Source: Rotaria sordida (taxonomy: Eukaryota > Rotifera > Eurotatoria > Philodinida > Philodinidae). From it: a stretch of DNA of 64,000 nt. The DNA lies in the NCBI GenBank assembly GCA_905250125.1, contig CAJNOL010000376.1, forward strand, positions 62,001 to 126,000, in the 5' to 3' direction. Below the pieces are notes generated by a model. It worked only from the letters and a program-made list of their open reading frames with translations. It did no database searches and was not told the DNA's origin. Shown one piece after another: positions 24,527 to 37,206 of the stretch. The position numbers and the translations under genes are program-made. Position 1 is the stretch's first letter. Each line of letters starts with the position of its first letter.

Positions 24527-27500
24527 ATGTTAGGACAAAAATTACAACGTAAAAAGAAAATAACAACTAGTAAAACTACTAATGTTGCATTAGAAAGTAG
24601 TTTAACATCAATGGATTGGTTACCAAAAATGCAAATAGGAGAAAATCCATTACCATCATCGACAACATCTATTAAAGAATCATTATTAAATCCATCATCA
24701 TCATCATCATTAAATCCATCATCATCATCACCATTAAATCCATCATCATCATCATCATCACTTCCGATAACTTTATCAACAAAAAATATTCAACAAAAAC
24801 TAGAACAAAATGATATTGAATTACCAACATCAACTAATCATTTAAAACCGCCATATAGTTATGTAACATTAATTCGACAAGCTATATTAAGTGATAATAT
24901 GCAAAGAATGACATTAAATGAAATTTATCAATGGATTGTTGATTCATATCCATATTTTCGTACAGCACCACCAAAATGGAAGGTTTGATTTGAATATATA
25001 TATATATATTTTGTTTTTTATTTTGAAATGATAATTTATTTTTTTCTTCGTTTTTGAAGAATTCAATTCGACATAATTTATCATTGAACAAATGTTTTAA
25101 AAGACTTCAAAGAAATACAAATGATCCAGGCAAAGTAACGAAAACCAAAAAAGTTTTATCGATTTTGTTTTTCGTTTTTTTTTTTTTGTGATATATATTA
25201 GGGTTCTTATTGGGCAATTGATGAATCAAATGAAATTAATCATCAATCGAATTCTCGTAAACGACGAGTATGAGGAAAAGAAAAATTCTTTTAATATTAA
25301 TTTAATTAATTTTAATAAGTTTGATACACAACAATCTCTTCCGATATTATCTTCATCACCAATTAATATAAATCAAAAATCAACAGTTTCTCCGACAAAT
25401 AATAATCCAATAATATTTGGTGATAGTAGTAATATTGGTGGACAATCATTATCAACGGATGAATCAGATTCGACTATGTCACTTGCAGTAAATGTAAGAA
25501 AAAATACAATTTTATCAAAATTGAAAAATTATTTTATATATTTTGTATATAGTCTACATTAATACATTGGGATGACTTGAACCTTGATTTAACTGCTTCA
25601 TCTCATCGAGTTTGTGAGCAAATTCTCGATGGTCCATCTACGACATGGACCACAAATTCTGGTACGTAAAATTATTCTCTCGATAAATAAAGAATTTATA
25701 GTGAGATATTCTCGAGAAAAAAAATTCAAATGCTCGATTGACAATATTTTTTTTTACATTTATTTAAATAGATCCATCATCGACAAATATTATTATTCCA
25801 AATTCTTGGAGTCATGATATTTTTTCTCATGGAGAAACAAATAGTTTTTTTGAAAATGTCAAATTGGCATCGAGTGGTGAAATTAATTGGAATGATATTG
25901 ATGTTAAACCTTATTGTGGTAAGACTATACTCATTTATATAATTATTATGTGAAACACGATCTAAAACAAATGTTGGAATATAAAGATAAAAACAGGGAC
26001 AGTAGCAGACACTATCCAGTCAGACAAACAATGAAAAAGAAAACGCGTCGAAGTTTTAATGAAAATAAAATCATGAAAATTGTATATTGTTACGCGTTGA
26101 ATTTTTGAATGAATATTTTTATATTCGTTCTAAAGCTTTAACGTGTAAAAATGGACGTTTTTGAAGATTTCGTTTTCTTTCAAGATGTTTGACGCATTTC
26201 TACACGTTCGTTTACTGAATTAAGTCCACGAACTTGGCGATTTTCGTTAGTAATTCACTTAGTCCAAGAGCCATCATACTTGAGTGTTTACGCTGTACGG
26301 CACGTATCCAGTAGGTACTGTATTTAAGCCGCAGTACCACTATTCATGGAATGACTCTGGACAAGTCACTAAAGGCTATTTGTCTCGGATCACTTGTTCG
26401 ATAGCATGCTGACTAAGTTGCGACATACATTTGCCCTCGTGGCTAGTATGTGATTAGTCAGTGTGTACGGAAAGATTAAGCGACTGAGTGCAAGAATTCT
26501 GCATCAGGTTAGCCTTCTGTTCAGAACTACAGCTAATATTAATTGCATGGAAGATATCGGACTAATGAATGTGCCTCTAAGCAGCTATTCATACCGCAAG
26601 ATAGCCGAAAGACACCAGTATTCTTCCTTTCTTATTCAGTTCAGAAATTAAACGCTCAGTAACGTGTGAAACTGTACGATAAAGACTATTCTAACTATAA
26701 GAATTTCATCTAACCATTGGACATTGTGTGAAAATAACATGTATAAAAAGTGTTTGATAAATTTTGGGTTCATTTTTACTTTTTTTTTGTATTTTTTGAA
26801 TATTCCAAGCTGAACAAACGTTGAATATATATATGGAAGACCACATCTAAGCAACCATCCAAATTTTATTCATTTAACTTCTATCATTAGTAAAAAGATG
26901 CATTGTTGGAAAGCAATTATTAAATATTAAAATAATTTCAGTACGTGTATTTTATTGAGTCGAATATTAAACTAGACTTCAACGTCAGTTTTTATATACT
27001 TCAGATAAAAAATATACAATATAGAAAAATAAAAGAAAAGCGATCTGATGAAATTATTCGAAGATAATTTTCAATAAAACACTTTCTTATTAATAATACC
27101 AGTTGAGTTCAAGAAGTTTTTGATAATGAGATAGATATTACCCTTCAAATATATGCTCTCAATCTGTGTCTAAATTGAGATACTGGAAAAATTTCAAGGA
27201 TTGAAATGAATTAGAAATGGGTAAAATATCGTATATATAATCAAAATTTATTAATAATATCTAACTAATATTATTCGCTTCTTCCTTATGTCTGCTGACG
27301 TAAACAGAAAAACTAAAACAAAAAAAATGATACAAGGCTAAGGAGGGAGCTGTTCAAATCGTTTTTGAATTCAGACTTTATGCATATGCAGAACCCAGTG
27401 ACGTATGAAAAACTCCAAAAAGATAAGCACTCCTAGGTGCATACCCTCCACAATTATAATCATGTTACTAGAATCTTAGCCTATACGATGGTATTTTGAT

Positions 27501-29964
27501 TTGAAATTTTCAGTTCAAAAGAATGATTTCTTTACAAGATAATAAATTTCCAAAAATCATTCATATTCCATGAAATATGCGAGAATCGCATGCTTTTTGG
27601 AAATCCAATATCTTTTGAAGGAAACATTCTAGTTACAAATAAGCCTATTTGTGGGCAAAATTTCAAGTCGAAATACCATCCTTCAATTTGTTTGTATACA
27701 TCATCCTATAGGTTAAGATTCTAGTGAAAATGACTATAACTCTGAAAGACATGCCTAAGAGCGATTATCCTTTTGGAGGTTTTCATAATTTATTGGGATC
27801 TATCTTATGTACCAAGTTCGAACTCGAAACTCATGAGAGCTTGAACCAATTTATCAACAAAGATCAAACAAAATAAAACTCATAAAATCGTGATTTTTTA
27901 TTTCAATTTTTCTCATAATGAATTTATATTTTCCTTCATTTGTCAAAGTGGAAAATATTATTTCCAGTATGTTATACAACGCTCCCTTGACTCATCTAAA
28001 AAAAAATAAACAAAAAGTTACAATGCATATAATTCGTCGAAAATATCATCTAATGCACAATATATGCGGATAGATTTCTTGATAAATAGAAAAGTGATGT
28101 AACAGAGGAAACAAATAGGTAGTTATGCTTCAATCGTTTCTGCTCAGTCAAAACAAGTTTTTTGTTTTTATTTACGAAGTGTTTCAGAAGTGTAGTTACT
28201 TGTTCATTGTATTATTGTTAAGTTTGTTTTTCTCTTTTAAACGATATTTCTCCAGATCAGCGTCATCGCAATACTCATGTTTTGGTGTGCTCTGCCAGTT
28301 AGAACAATTAGTGTATAGAATGTCGTCGGTTTGAAGAAGAACCTTATAACTTTCGTCATTTATTTATATCGAAACGAAAAATAAAGAACTTTAATGGTTC
28401 TAAGAAAACTCGACTGTCAAATACATCAACTACACATTCTACGTTTAAAATAATACTAAGAGATGAATTCGTTTACACATGTTGAGTTGCTTAAAAAAAC
28501 TGAGAAATAACGAGTGATTGTTGAACATAATAATACTCGTTCAGAAATATATACGTAAACAATATGTTTGCTTAGTTGATCTTTCTGTGTTAGAACGCAT
28601 TTTATTTAAGAGTCTTGTCTAACTGGGTAGCCAGAGGCTGTCACAAGCCATGACCGACGTTGTCAATATGCGATCATAGATCATATATTAACAACGTCTC
28701 GTTCTAATATATGAACTACTTCATAATTGCATTTCTGAAGAACTAAGTAAAATGGATAGTGAAGAAATTATGTCATAAAATAGATAGAATAAAACAAATG
28801 TTCTGTGATTAGCAACAATAGCTATATTGTGTTTCACATTTTAATCTCGCAGAGATTGTGTTAACAGCTTCTTAACGTCATATATGTATATGTATATGTA
28901 TAGAATTTCTTGATGGTTTTCGAACAAATCCAGCATTTCAACAACAAGATCGAGATAAATTACTCAATCTTGCTTCATCACTTTCATCTTTTTTCGATTA
29001 TACGAGTAAATCGAATTTAGCACAAAACAAAATTGCAAGTAAGCAATTTTCTTTTTTGATAAATTGTCTTGGTTTGAAAAACATAGAAATATGATTTATA
29101 AAACTGAAAGCAATCAAAATTTGATTAAGATTTTCTTTTGTTTTTAGATAATTTCAAGGTTGTTATTATTTTCATATTTATCTTAAAGAGAAAAAAATAA
29201 GGATAAGTCATCATTCACATAAATTATAACTTTATGAAGGTTTATATTAAATACTTTATGTGCTATGACAGGATTAGTACGATAATTGTCATAAATCCTA
29301 GAAAATCTTTTTCGTTATTCTCTCGTTATTAGGCTTTCCAGTGGATGATGAAATCAATTTGTTCTTTAATATTCGACATAAATTTTAGGAGTGATATGTA
29401 TAACCATCTAGATTGAATATTGATCTATGAAGATGAAAAAAGATTAATTCTTTTCATATAGTTCACTTTAATCAATGGTTTACTAATTGTTGATTTAATA
29501 AAAAATGTATATGTAAAAAATGAGAATATTCTTTTACTATGAATAGATTTCTTTTTAATAAATATCATTCTCTTATTTTCGTAAGAAATATTAACTTTTA
29601 GAAAAAATTATTTAAACATGAAATCAGATTTTTGTACATATCGAAAATTAAAATACAGATATCTTTGTATCATACGAGATTAATTGATGATAAGATAAAA
29701 AAAAGTCAAGTTCAATCATTAACACTGCATTACATAAATATTAAAATATTTATTTGATTTTTTTCATATATAGATGAATCCATCATCGCAAATCGATTAC
29801 CAATTGTATCGAATGGAGCAATATTAGAAACAACTAACCATGTAATTTATATTCTTTATAGGTTTTTTTTTAAAATAATTTCTTATTTTTGACATATTTT
29901 TCAGTTAACTACTCTTCCAGTTGTAATTGAAGACGAAACTTTTGATTGGGATTTAATTACATAA
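24527..29964 (+). CDS. FOXJ2/3: Forkhead transcription factor, FoxJ2/FoxJ3 type
   Basis: Nine exons: 24527-24982, 25060-25134, 25202-25267, 25320-25493, 25553-25661, 25772-25918, 28904-29038, 29774-29841 and 29905-29964. All GT-AG junctions keep frame; 429 aa. The N-terminal [13 protein letters not shown] (residues 23-35) matches the signature at the start of vertebrate FOXJ2/J3 ([13 protein letters not shown]). A Ser/Pro/Asn run follows. The forkhead domain is about residues 106-190: [21 protein letters not shown], recognition helix [15 protein letters not shown], then DPGKGSYWAID. A basic RKRR follows. Further family blocks are [34 protein letters not shown] and [13 protein letters not shown], with a C-terminal acidic tail [11 protein letters not shown] like vertebrate DDFDWDSIV. 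It binds DNA in the nucleus; targets here are unknown. The 3-kb intron 6 contains two repeats. At 429 aa it is shorter than vertebrate FOXJ3 (about 620). Confidence 0.95.
26130..26650. repeat. Dispersed repeat, family D copy 1 (FoxJ2/3 intron 6)
   Basis: Similar in inverted orientation to 63560-64000 at the window end: TCATGGAATGA..CTGGACAAGTCACTAA.GGCTATTTGTCT..GATCA is shared, as is the downstream AACTA.ATATTA block. It is less AT-rich than its surroundings. No transposase or terminal repeat was recognised, so the class is unknown; a fragment of a larger element is possible. Confidence 0.75.
27350..27850. mobile_element. Palindromic repeat, family B-like copy 2 (FoxJ2/3 intron 6)
   Basis: The two arms are inverted and diverged: ACTAGAATCTTAGCCTATACGATGG near 27470 matches the complement of a stretch near 27700, and AAAACTCCAAAAAGATAA pairs with TTATCCTTTTGGAGGTTTT. 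The left end shares TTCAAATCGTTTTTGA with 5952-5967, which links it to family B. Non-coding. Confidence 0.65.
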
Positions 29965-30436
29965 TGTATGTAATTCATTATATATTTATATATATATATA
30001 AATACATGGACGTATTATATCCTTTGTTTGTTTTTCCTAATTTTCTTTACCGTCCAAATAATGGAGAAATGCTCAACAGTATAATAATTGTCATTTGTTA
30101 GCTATATATATGTATATACATATATAAATATTGTTTGACTAATGCAATAGGTTTTTTCCTCGTATTGTACAAACAAAAAAAAACAGTACATTTCTTTTTA
30201 TGTGTATTTTATTTGATTTATTTCATCCATAATATACATCGGTAATTGTATGAATTTCTTTGTACAGTAATTAAGTAGTATGTGTATGTGGTGCTTGTGA
30301 TAATCACTTGTTGTATTATAAAACAAAAAAGGAAATTAATAGGGTTGTTTTTTTTTTTTCTTTAAAATACTCTACATTTATAGATTGTTTTCATCAAAAT
30401 AAATAAACATTTCATTCATTTTTTCTTTTTCTTCAA

Positions 30437-31060
30437 ATGGAATATCGATTCTTTTATTCAATTAATGAAGATATAATGAATACGAAATGGAAAACAAGAT
30501 TTGATGGTGAGCATCGAACAGATATTTATTTTATTATACCTGCAATAATAAATAATTCTGATGATTTTCATCTTGAATATGGTCTTAAATTACGAAATAA
30601 AAAAACACTTGAACTTAAAATACGTAAAACACGTTTTTCTAATGGACAAGAAAATTGGTTAAAAACAATTCATTCAAATAAAAAACTTCATATTGATGAT
30701 ATGATTTCAATTCTAAATATTTTAAAATTATCCAATGAAAATCAACTTATTGAACGATTAACATCATCTCAACCGATTATTTTATGTTATGCAACTAAAT
30801 TTCGTGAACAAACAAGAATAGGAGATAATCATAAACAAGAGTTAACTGGTTTACATTTAAAATTTATTCGATCTAATGATCAATCTCAAATAGGTAGTGA
30901 TTTATTTTTTGAAACAGTTTGTATTGAACGACCAGATTCAAAATTGATAGATGAAAAAATTATTGAAAAATTGTCTCAACAATATAGAACTATTTCAATT
31001 AATTCAATGGGTTATCCAGAATTTTTATATCGACAATATCAACAAACAATTAATAAATAA
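30437..31060 (+). CDS. Uncharacterised 207-residue protein
   Basis: A single-exon frame starting MEYRFFYSINEDIMNTKWK and ending in TAA, with a codon bias like the neighbouring genes. It sits 472 bp after FoxJ2/3 on the same strand. There is no signal peptide or membrane segment, so it is probably soluble and intracellular. The order RTDIYFIIP, then LEYGLKLRNKKTLELKIRK, then ENWLK, later FFETVCIERP, alternates charged and hydrophobic residues as in beta strands. The LxxGLKxRxxxxLELKxR pattern recalls uncharacterised proteins with a CYTH-like beta tunnel. That comparison is from memory and weak. The C-terminus is helical and Gln-rich. A function cannot be given. An A/T-rich region with AATAAA-like signals follows. 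Confidence 0.75.
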   Translation: MEYRFFYSINEDIMNTKWKTRFDGEHRTDIYFIIPAIINNSDDFHLEYGLKLRNKKTLELKIRKTRFSNGQENWLKTIHSNKKLHIDDMISILNILKLSNENQLIERLTSSQPIILCYATKFREQTRIGDNHKQELTGLHLKFIRSNDQSQIGSDLFFETVCIERPDSKLIDEKIIEKLSQQYRTISINSMGYPEFLYRQYQQTINK

Positions 31061-34000
31061 AAGAAAAAAAAACACAACAAATAATATTTTTTTAAAAATT
31101 TAATATAATTTAATTTTCAATATATTTTATTCAATAAAATTAAGCAAGAGGTTGTTAAATTGTTATTTAAAGAAAATATTTCATAAATAATTTCTTTTTA
31201 CTATTTCAATATATCTGAAAGTAGAATAAAAAATGTCATAAACTATTTTTCAATTGATATTCATTTTTATAATTGACAAAGATTAACAAAAATGAAATGT
31301 GAACTTTATAAACCAAAGATTATCATAAGATTCCTCAACGATATTTAAACAAATATAATTGGATACGAATAAACAAATTTGTTTTAAAATGTTCAAGTCA
31401 ACGGGAAGATTCCTCCTCAAAAAATCGATCTTGGATCAGATGCATTCAAATCGCATGAAACTTTCAGGATATATTCGAAGCTATAGTAGAAACCCTAGTC
31501 GAACTTTTTTTTTTTACAGTCTTGACATGTGTAGACCACAAGATTTGTTCATAGTACATGATTTTCTTTCCATAGACAAGCACTTGAGTGCTTGCATGAG
31601 TTATATGCACATTTTAAACAACTCAGCCGTTGAATATATGAAAATTATAGCAATCAGTATCTTTGGAACGATCAATTAGAAAAATTAATAAAAGCAAATT
31701 TATTCAAGACGGAAATATGCTCTTTGCCATGCACGCTGTTTGAGACTAATTATTCGTGTAGATTTCCTTTTTGACCTGCATATTAAAATGTTTGTTATTC
31801 AAACTGTGAATTTTCTTATTACCAATAGAATCATTTTTGAACGTAAAGTTGAAGAAGAAAAAAAAAGGAAAAGATGTGGGTGTGGCTGTGAATGTACAGG
31901 TGTTCTTATTGATGTTGCTGTGAGTGGGAATGAAAGTGTCTCATCAATAATACATCCACACCCACATCCTGTCTTGACGAATGCTTTGTGACATTTATCT
32001 AAATAAAAAATCTATTCCATTATCTATCTTTTCATTCTTGTTTATTATACATTTTGTACGTCAAATATTTAATGGCTAAAACTTTAGAAAAAGAAAAGAT
32101 CTTCAGTATCCAAATATATTACGTCGTGCTTGAGCAAGAATTCAAGCGTATGAGTAAGAATGTTAAGCAATAAAAAAAGAAATTTCAGCGCTAGAGTTCG
32201 CAATAAGATCTCAAGATGTATGTCCATAGCACATGATTTTCTTGCTCTAGAGACCCATGTATTTCATGTGCATACCACAAGATGTTTTACTAGGGGATGA
32301 TCACAAACAGAATATTATATTGATATCTAAGTGGTACGTGCTTTACAGTTTTATTTTCAAAATGATTTAACTCATAATAAATATTCACAGATTAAATAAC
32401 AAAGCTTATAACAAGCAGTCTAAAAAAGAAATTCAGATGTACTCAATGACAAGAAACATTCTTTCATTTTGAGTAGAAAAGCTTTTATTATTTTATTCCG
32501 GTTGATCATTTTAAGTGTGCTCATTTGTATGATTTTTATAATTTTACTGTATAAACTGCTTTAAAAATGAATATAACTCATGTGACCATTCAAGTGCATG
32601 TTTAGGAAAAGCAAACAAACAAAGGTTAAAAATAGTTTATTTGACAACCTAAAATTCTCTATGGAACTCTATTCTATAGATTTTTTTTGAAAGAGCATCT
32701 CAGATTGAAGTGCCCTTTTATTTTAAATTCATACTTTTTATATGGAGCAAAAAAAATCTCAAAAAAAAATGGTCATATAGTCATAAAAGTGCTTTTTATA
32801 TATAATAATAAAAAAGCTTAATTCAATAAAACGGACTCTATCAGGCAACTGCACCTTCCCATGCCCTTTCAAACACAAAGAAAAGAAGCAATTTTCTACA
32901 ATGAAACTTCTTTGAAGATTCTGAGATGTACGATCAGAAAAGTTTAAATGGAGAAAAAGGAAAAAAAGACTTACTACTTATTGTAAAAAAAAAACCTTTT
33001 TTTCCAAGCAGAATGTAATGAAAATCATTAAGAATTTTGGTAAAAAATGGGATGCAAAATAATAAATCATATCGTTTATGAAAGATTAGAACAAAGACGA
33101 TCTTTCTATGCATTTATCTTAATTTCGATTTTTGTGATAGAAAATGACTTTTTTTGCTTTTTTAAAGGGAAGGTTGAAAAGAAATTGTTTGTAGAAATTT
33201 GTAAAAATGAACGAAAATTATTCATTTTTATTGGAATGTATCATAGTGTTTGTACATTTAGAACAGTATATTCTTGTAAATGTAGCTTCTGCTGATAATT
33301 AGCAAACATGTATGCATCCATCAATTATATGAAAGTCCCTGAGAACATGTGTTCTGACAAAGTACAGATGTCGAAATATTTCTATATTATATATTTTGCA
33401 GTACTTTTTTTGGCTTATTTTAATCGATTCAATGTAACAGACAGATAATATAATCTTTGAATCAACAAACATTAGATAAAGACATTTGATTGAAAAATAT
33501 GTTTCTATTCATGAATAATCCATGAATAATTTCAGATGAATTAGAAATATTTTTTGAAATATTGACTCGTTAAAAATTAATTTTCTTTATCAAAAACGAT
33601 ATATATATATAGACATTATCTTCTATTAACTTTCACTAAAATTTGCATTCACTAGATATAAATATCGTCCTATGTTGAAAAAATGTTTTCAATTGACTCT
33701 ATTGGTTTTTCTATTACAACTATTGTTAAATATAGTTAGCATACATACTTTTTTTTGCATAATAAATTCATTTGATTCAATTATTTTCACTGAATAAAAA
33801 GTCGAAACTCACATTCTTAACACACACGAGATCATGCATGATATTTGCTTGTTACTTGATATTTTTAGATACCGTTTGACATCAAAAAAAAAAAAGAAAA
33901 CATGATGAAACACGTTCACTCTTGCTTGTTTTTTATTATGAGAAAAAAACTCTAGTTTCAATTAATTAACAATGAAATACTTTTGATGTATTTAGTGCAA

Positions 34001-34452
34001 AAAAATTTTTTCTTCCGACATATCTAAGATAAATTTATTAATTGAAATTCATATTTCATTAGAAAATGAATCATGATTTTGAAAACGATTAGAAAATTTA
34101 TAGAAAATATTTTTAATTTGTATGAATAACATCAAAATTTCAATTTTCTATTAATTATTCATCTGTACAATTGTGAATCAATTTTATGATGATGAAATAA
34201 ACACAAACAAAAAAAACGAGAGATCACTACTTACTTATATATATATATATAAGATTTTAATATACAACAATTTCCTTTTCTTTTGTTATATAGATATGTT
34301 ATATGTGTGATTTTTATTGAGATATTGGAGAAAATGACAATTGCATTTCCGTGCGACATAAATATATATTTAAATTATAGTGAAAAATGTTTAGAATTAA
34401 ATACGAGACGTAGGTAGACAAAAAAAAAGAAATACTTGTGAGCAATGGTCGT
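31061..34452. other. Intergenic, no gene recognised
   Basis: AT-rich sequence. A hairpin is visible at 31874-31968 (GATGTGGGTGTGG and its complement 70 bp on). The phrase CATAG.ACATGATTTTCTT occurs twice (about 31550 and 32225), suggesting an old duplicated or repetitive unit. The open frames here have no support as genes. Confidence 0.45.
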
Positions 34453-35082
34453 TTATGCTGAAAATAACACATTGCCGAGCATCTCAGTATAGGTTCTCCA
34501 CCAACATTCTTTACCATAATCAGTCTTTGCATTTTGTCCATATAATTTACCAACCTGATAAATAGTTATAGATAAATTAAATATCTATGAAAAAATGAAA
34601 TTAGGTTTTTTTATTCTTCCTACCTGCTGAACTGACATGTGAAAACAGCTATCAGCACAATCACACATAGGACCACAATTATTAGCTGTTTTCTGCTTGC
34701 TCTAAAGAAAGATAATTTTGATAACAAAATATGATTTAGATTATAAACTTACGCTTTCAATCGGATAATCTTCAACACAATATTGACATGCTGCAAGACA
34801 AGCGATTTCTTCAGGACTAGGAGGTGGACTGGGTGATAATGATTCTACAGTCGTTTCACCACCATTCCATTGTGTACCTTGTTGTTTTTGTCCATCTATA
34901 GTATAAACAGTATCTGTTTCACTATCAACTAATTTTCCCAAAAGATTACGTAAAGTATGTGTATGTTCATTGCTTCGAGAAAATCTTTTTTGTTGGATAT
35001 TACGAAATTTAATATCATTTTTGGCTATAACGATGCTTAAACCAATAAGCATAACAAATATGAAGTGGAAAAGGCGGACCAT
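34453..35082 (-). CDS. Small secreted cysteine-rich protein
   Basis: Three exons, 35082-34753, 34701-34624 and 34554-34453, with GT-AG introns of 51 and 69 bp; 169 aa. Residues 1-20 (MVRLFHFIFVMLIGLSIVIA) form a clear signal peptide, so the product enters the secretory pathway. A Lys-Arg pair at 32-33 could be a prohormone-type cleavage site. A Ser/Pro-rich linker (SLSPSPPPSP) leads to a compact domain with eight cysteines: 95, 99, 102 (CLAACQYC), 119, 123, 125, 129 (CGPMCDCADSC) and 153. Eight cysteines would allow four disulfide bonds. I do not recognise the family. It could be a peptide hormone precursor, a small matrix protein or another disulfide-rich secreted factor. Confidence 0.8.
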
Positions 35083-36191
35083 TGTTCTATTGATGGATTT
35101 TATTCTAAAAATAGAAGAAACTACAACAATAGTTATCTTCTTCTATTTAAGTCTATAAATAGTCATAGCTATGAAGTTTATTTGCTCCGTATGCACCCTT
35201 CAACATGTATGAATAAAACAATGATATAAAATGAAGAAAACCGAAATATCATGAACATTATTAATACGACTTCACAAAAGACGAAGAAAAAAAAAGCTGA
35301 GAATCTATTTTAAATAACACTTAACACAATAGCATATCTTAAGAAACTTTCTCATAGATTTTTTTTCCTTTTTTATAGATTCATATAACATTATAAATAA
35401 TGGCTTCTGTATCCATTTCATATTAATGACGCCAATGCTTTTAATAATGCACATACATTTTGATCCATCCTATTGCATAATTAATAGTTTTTTTTGAAAA
35501 AAAAAAAGATGTAATAATAATTTTCATTTTAAATATTATACCTATAAGCAATATTTTTTTGTCTGGTACATACGACTCATATATATGAATAAATCAAGAT
35601 ATAATTGTTCTTTCAATGAAAATATGTTACTTATTGTTGTTTATGAAAAAAAAAAAAAAAAAGAACATATCCTAACTATCATCAATCTTTAGAATAAGAC
35701 ATTAGCTAATGTTGTCTATCGGATTCTGTCACAGGATGTTTCCTTTTTTTTTGTGGATGAATCAGTTATTATTAAACAAGCAGATTGCAGTGAACAAATA
35801 TGCGAAAGAAATGAAAGCTTTTTTTTTCTTCTTTTTTTTTTTGTTGATCCAATCATTATGTATGTTAATTGAAACGAAGCAAGAATAAAAAACATTAGAA
35901 ATATAATAATTATTCAGTTGTTTTTTTCGCGGTTCAAAAAACTAGCATCATAATTAGTCACGAGATAAAAAAAGATTCTTGATTTTTTTTTTTCTTCTTT
36001 GAAATGAAAAATACTATCTTAAAATATGATCAAGTAAAAAACTTACGAGAGCTTTGTCGTGATGGATAATAAAATGAAGATGAGAATGAATGTTGAAAAG
36101 AGCTTGAAAGAAAAAAAATATATTCTTCTATATTTTCTCTTTCTTTTTTTTTTTTATATGAAGTTCTGGATTTATTTATGCCGAAAAAGTG

Positions 36192-36223
<32 letters not shown>

Positions 36224-37206
36224 AATAGATACTATAGGAGAAGAGACTATGGAACAGACTCATTCTTTATTTCTTTTGTATATTTTATTCATTATATATA
36301 ATAGAAAAATTTAATTCGTATAAATGTTATAATTACGATCATTAAGATATTGTTGAAATATTAGAAATCATCTACGTTTGAATGTTTGTTGAAATAAATT
36401 GATTATCATATAACATCATATTCAGAATATTTACAAAATTTGACAGCGTGATTCATATGATCTTTGAATAGTTCTTTTGTTCTCTATCCATTAATCTTTT
36501 TATTGAAATAAGTCAACGATATAATGAAGTATTATATCTCTAGAGAAAAAAAAGCGTCTCTATAGAAGACAGAAAAATAAACATGAAAGATATATTTAGC
36601 ACTTCTTTTTGTAAAACTTAGAATAAAAAAAAAGAAAATTAATTCATACTAATAAGTATATTTTCTTGTTAAAGAATATAATTTATCTAGAAAGAACTAC
36701 GAAAGGAATATTATTCAGTATACGTTATCAATTACTAATATAGCTATGTAATGGATAGTAGGGTTTTTTTTTCAATAAGTTATTTATGAAAAAAAAAGAA
36801 CTTGATATTTGTCAACGATGACAAGAAAACTATAATTGGAAATCATGCCTTTTGTAACATCTGCATTTGATTAATATTGATTACTATTAGATATGGTGCT
36901 AGTTTATAGATAAAAACCATCCGTAGATCCGGATAAAAAAACCATGCGCAATATTATTTAACATAATTTGACAGTTGATATTTTTGACCTACATACACAA
37001 AGACAAAATTTCTTTTCAAGAAAATTACAAATCAAAAATGAATGCATTCAGTCGAATTTATTTGTTTTTTTTTGTTTAATTACTAATATATTTGATTAAT
37101 TTAATTTATATTATATATTTGATAGATTTGAACAATAGTTACTCGAAGATAATCAACATCAATTCATTTTCTATGTGTCATAGTTTTTCTGAGAATAACC
37201 TTGGTT
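35083..37206. other. Intergenic with (GA)n microsatellite
   Basis: No gene recognised. A GA dinucleotide repeat occupies about 36198-36223. A GTAAGT-like donor on the minus strand near 36050 could mark an untranslated first exon of the secreted-protein gene, but this is speculative. Confidence 0.4.

Noticed and set aside
28590-28720. GC-richer segment considered as a possible tRNA or other RNA gene
   Set aside because: It shows an inverted GTTAGAACG/CGTTCTAA pair but no cloverleaf or box A/B pattern that I can identify.
29147-29158. Possible 11-nt FoxJ2/3 microexon between exons 7 and 8
   Set aside because: Including it puts the next exon into a frame with an early stop; direct joining of 29038 to 29774 keeps the frame and the conserved C-terminus.
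31359-31991. Open frames of 106 and 83 codons after the unknown gene
   Set aside because: AT-rich, repeat-like surroundings with a hairpin, no motif and no intron signals.
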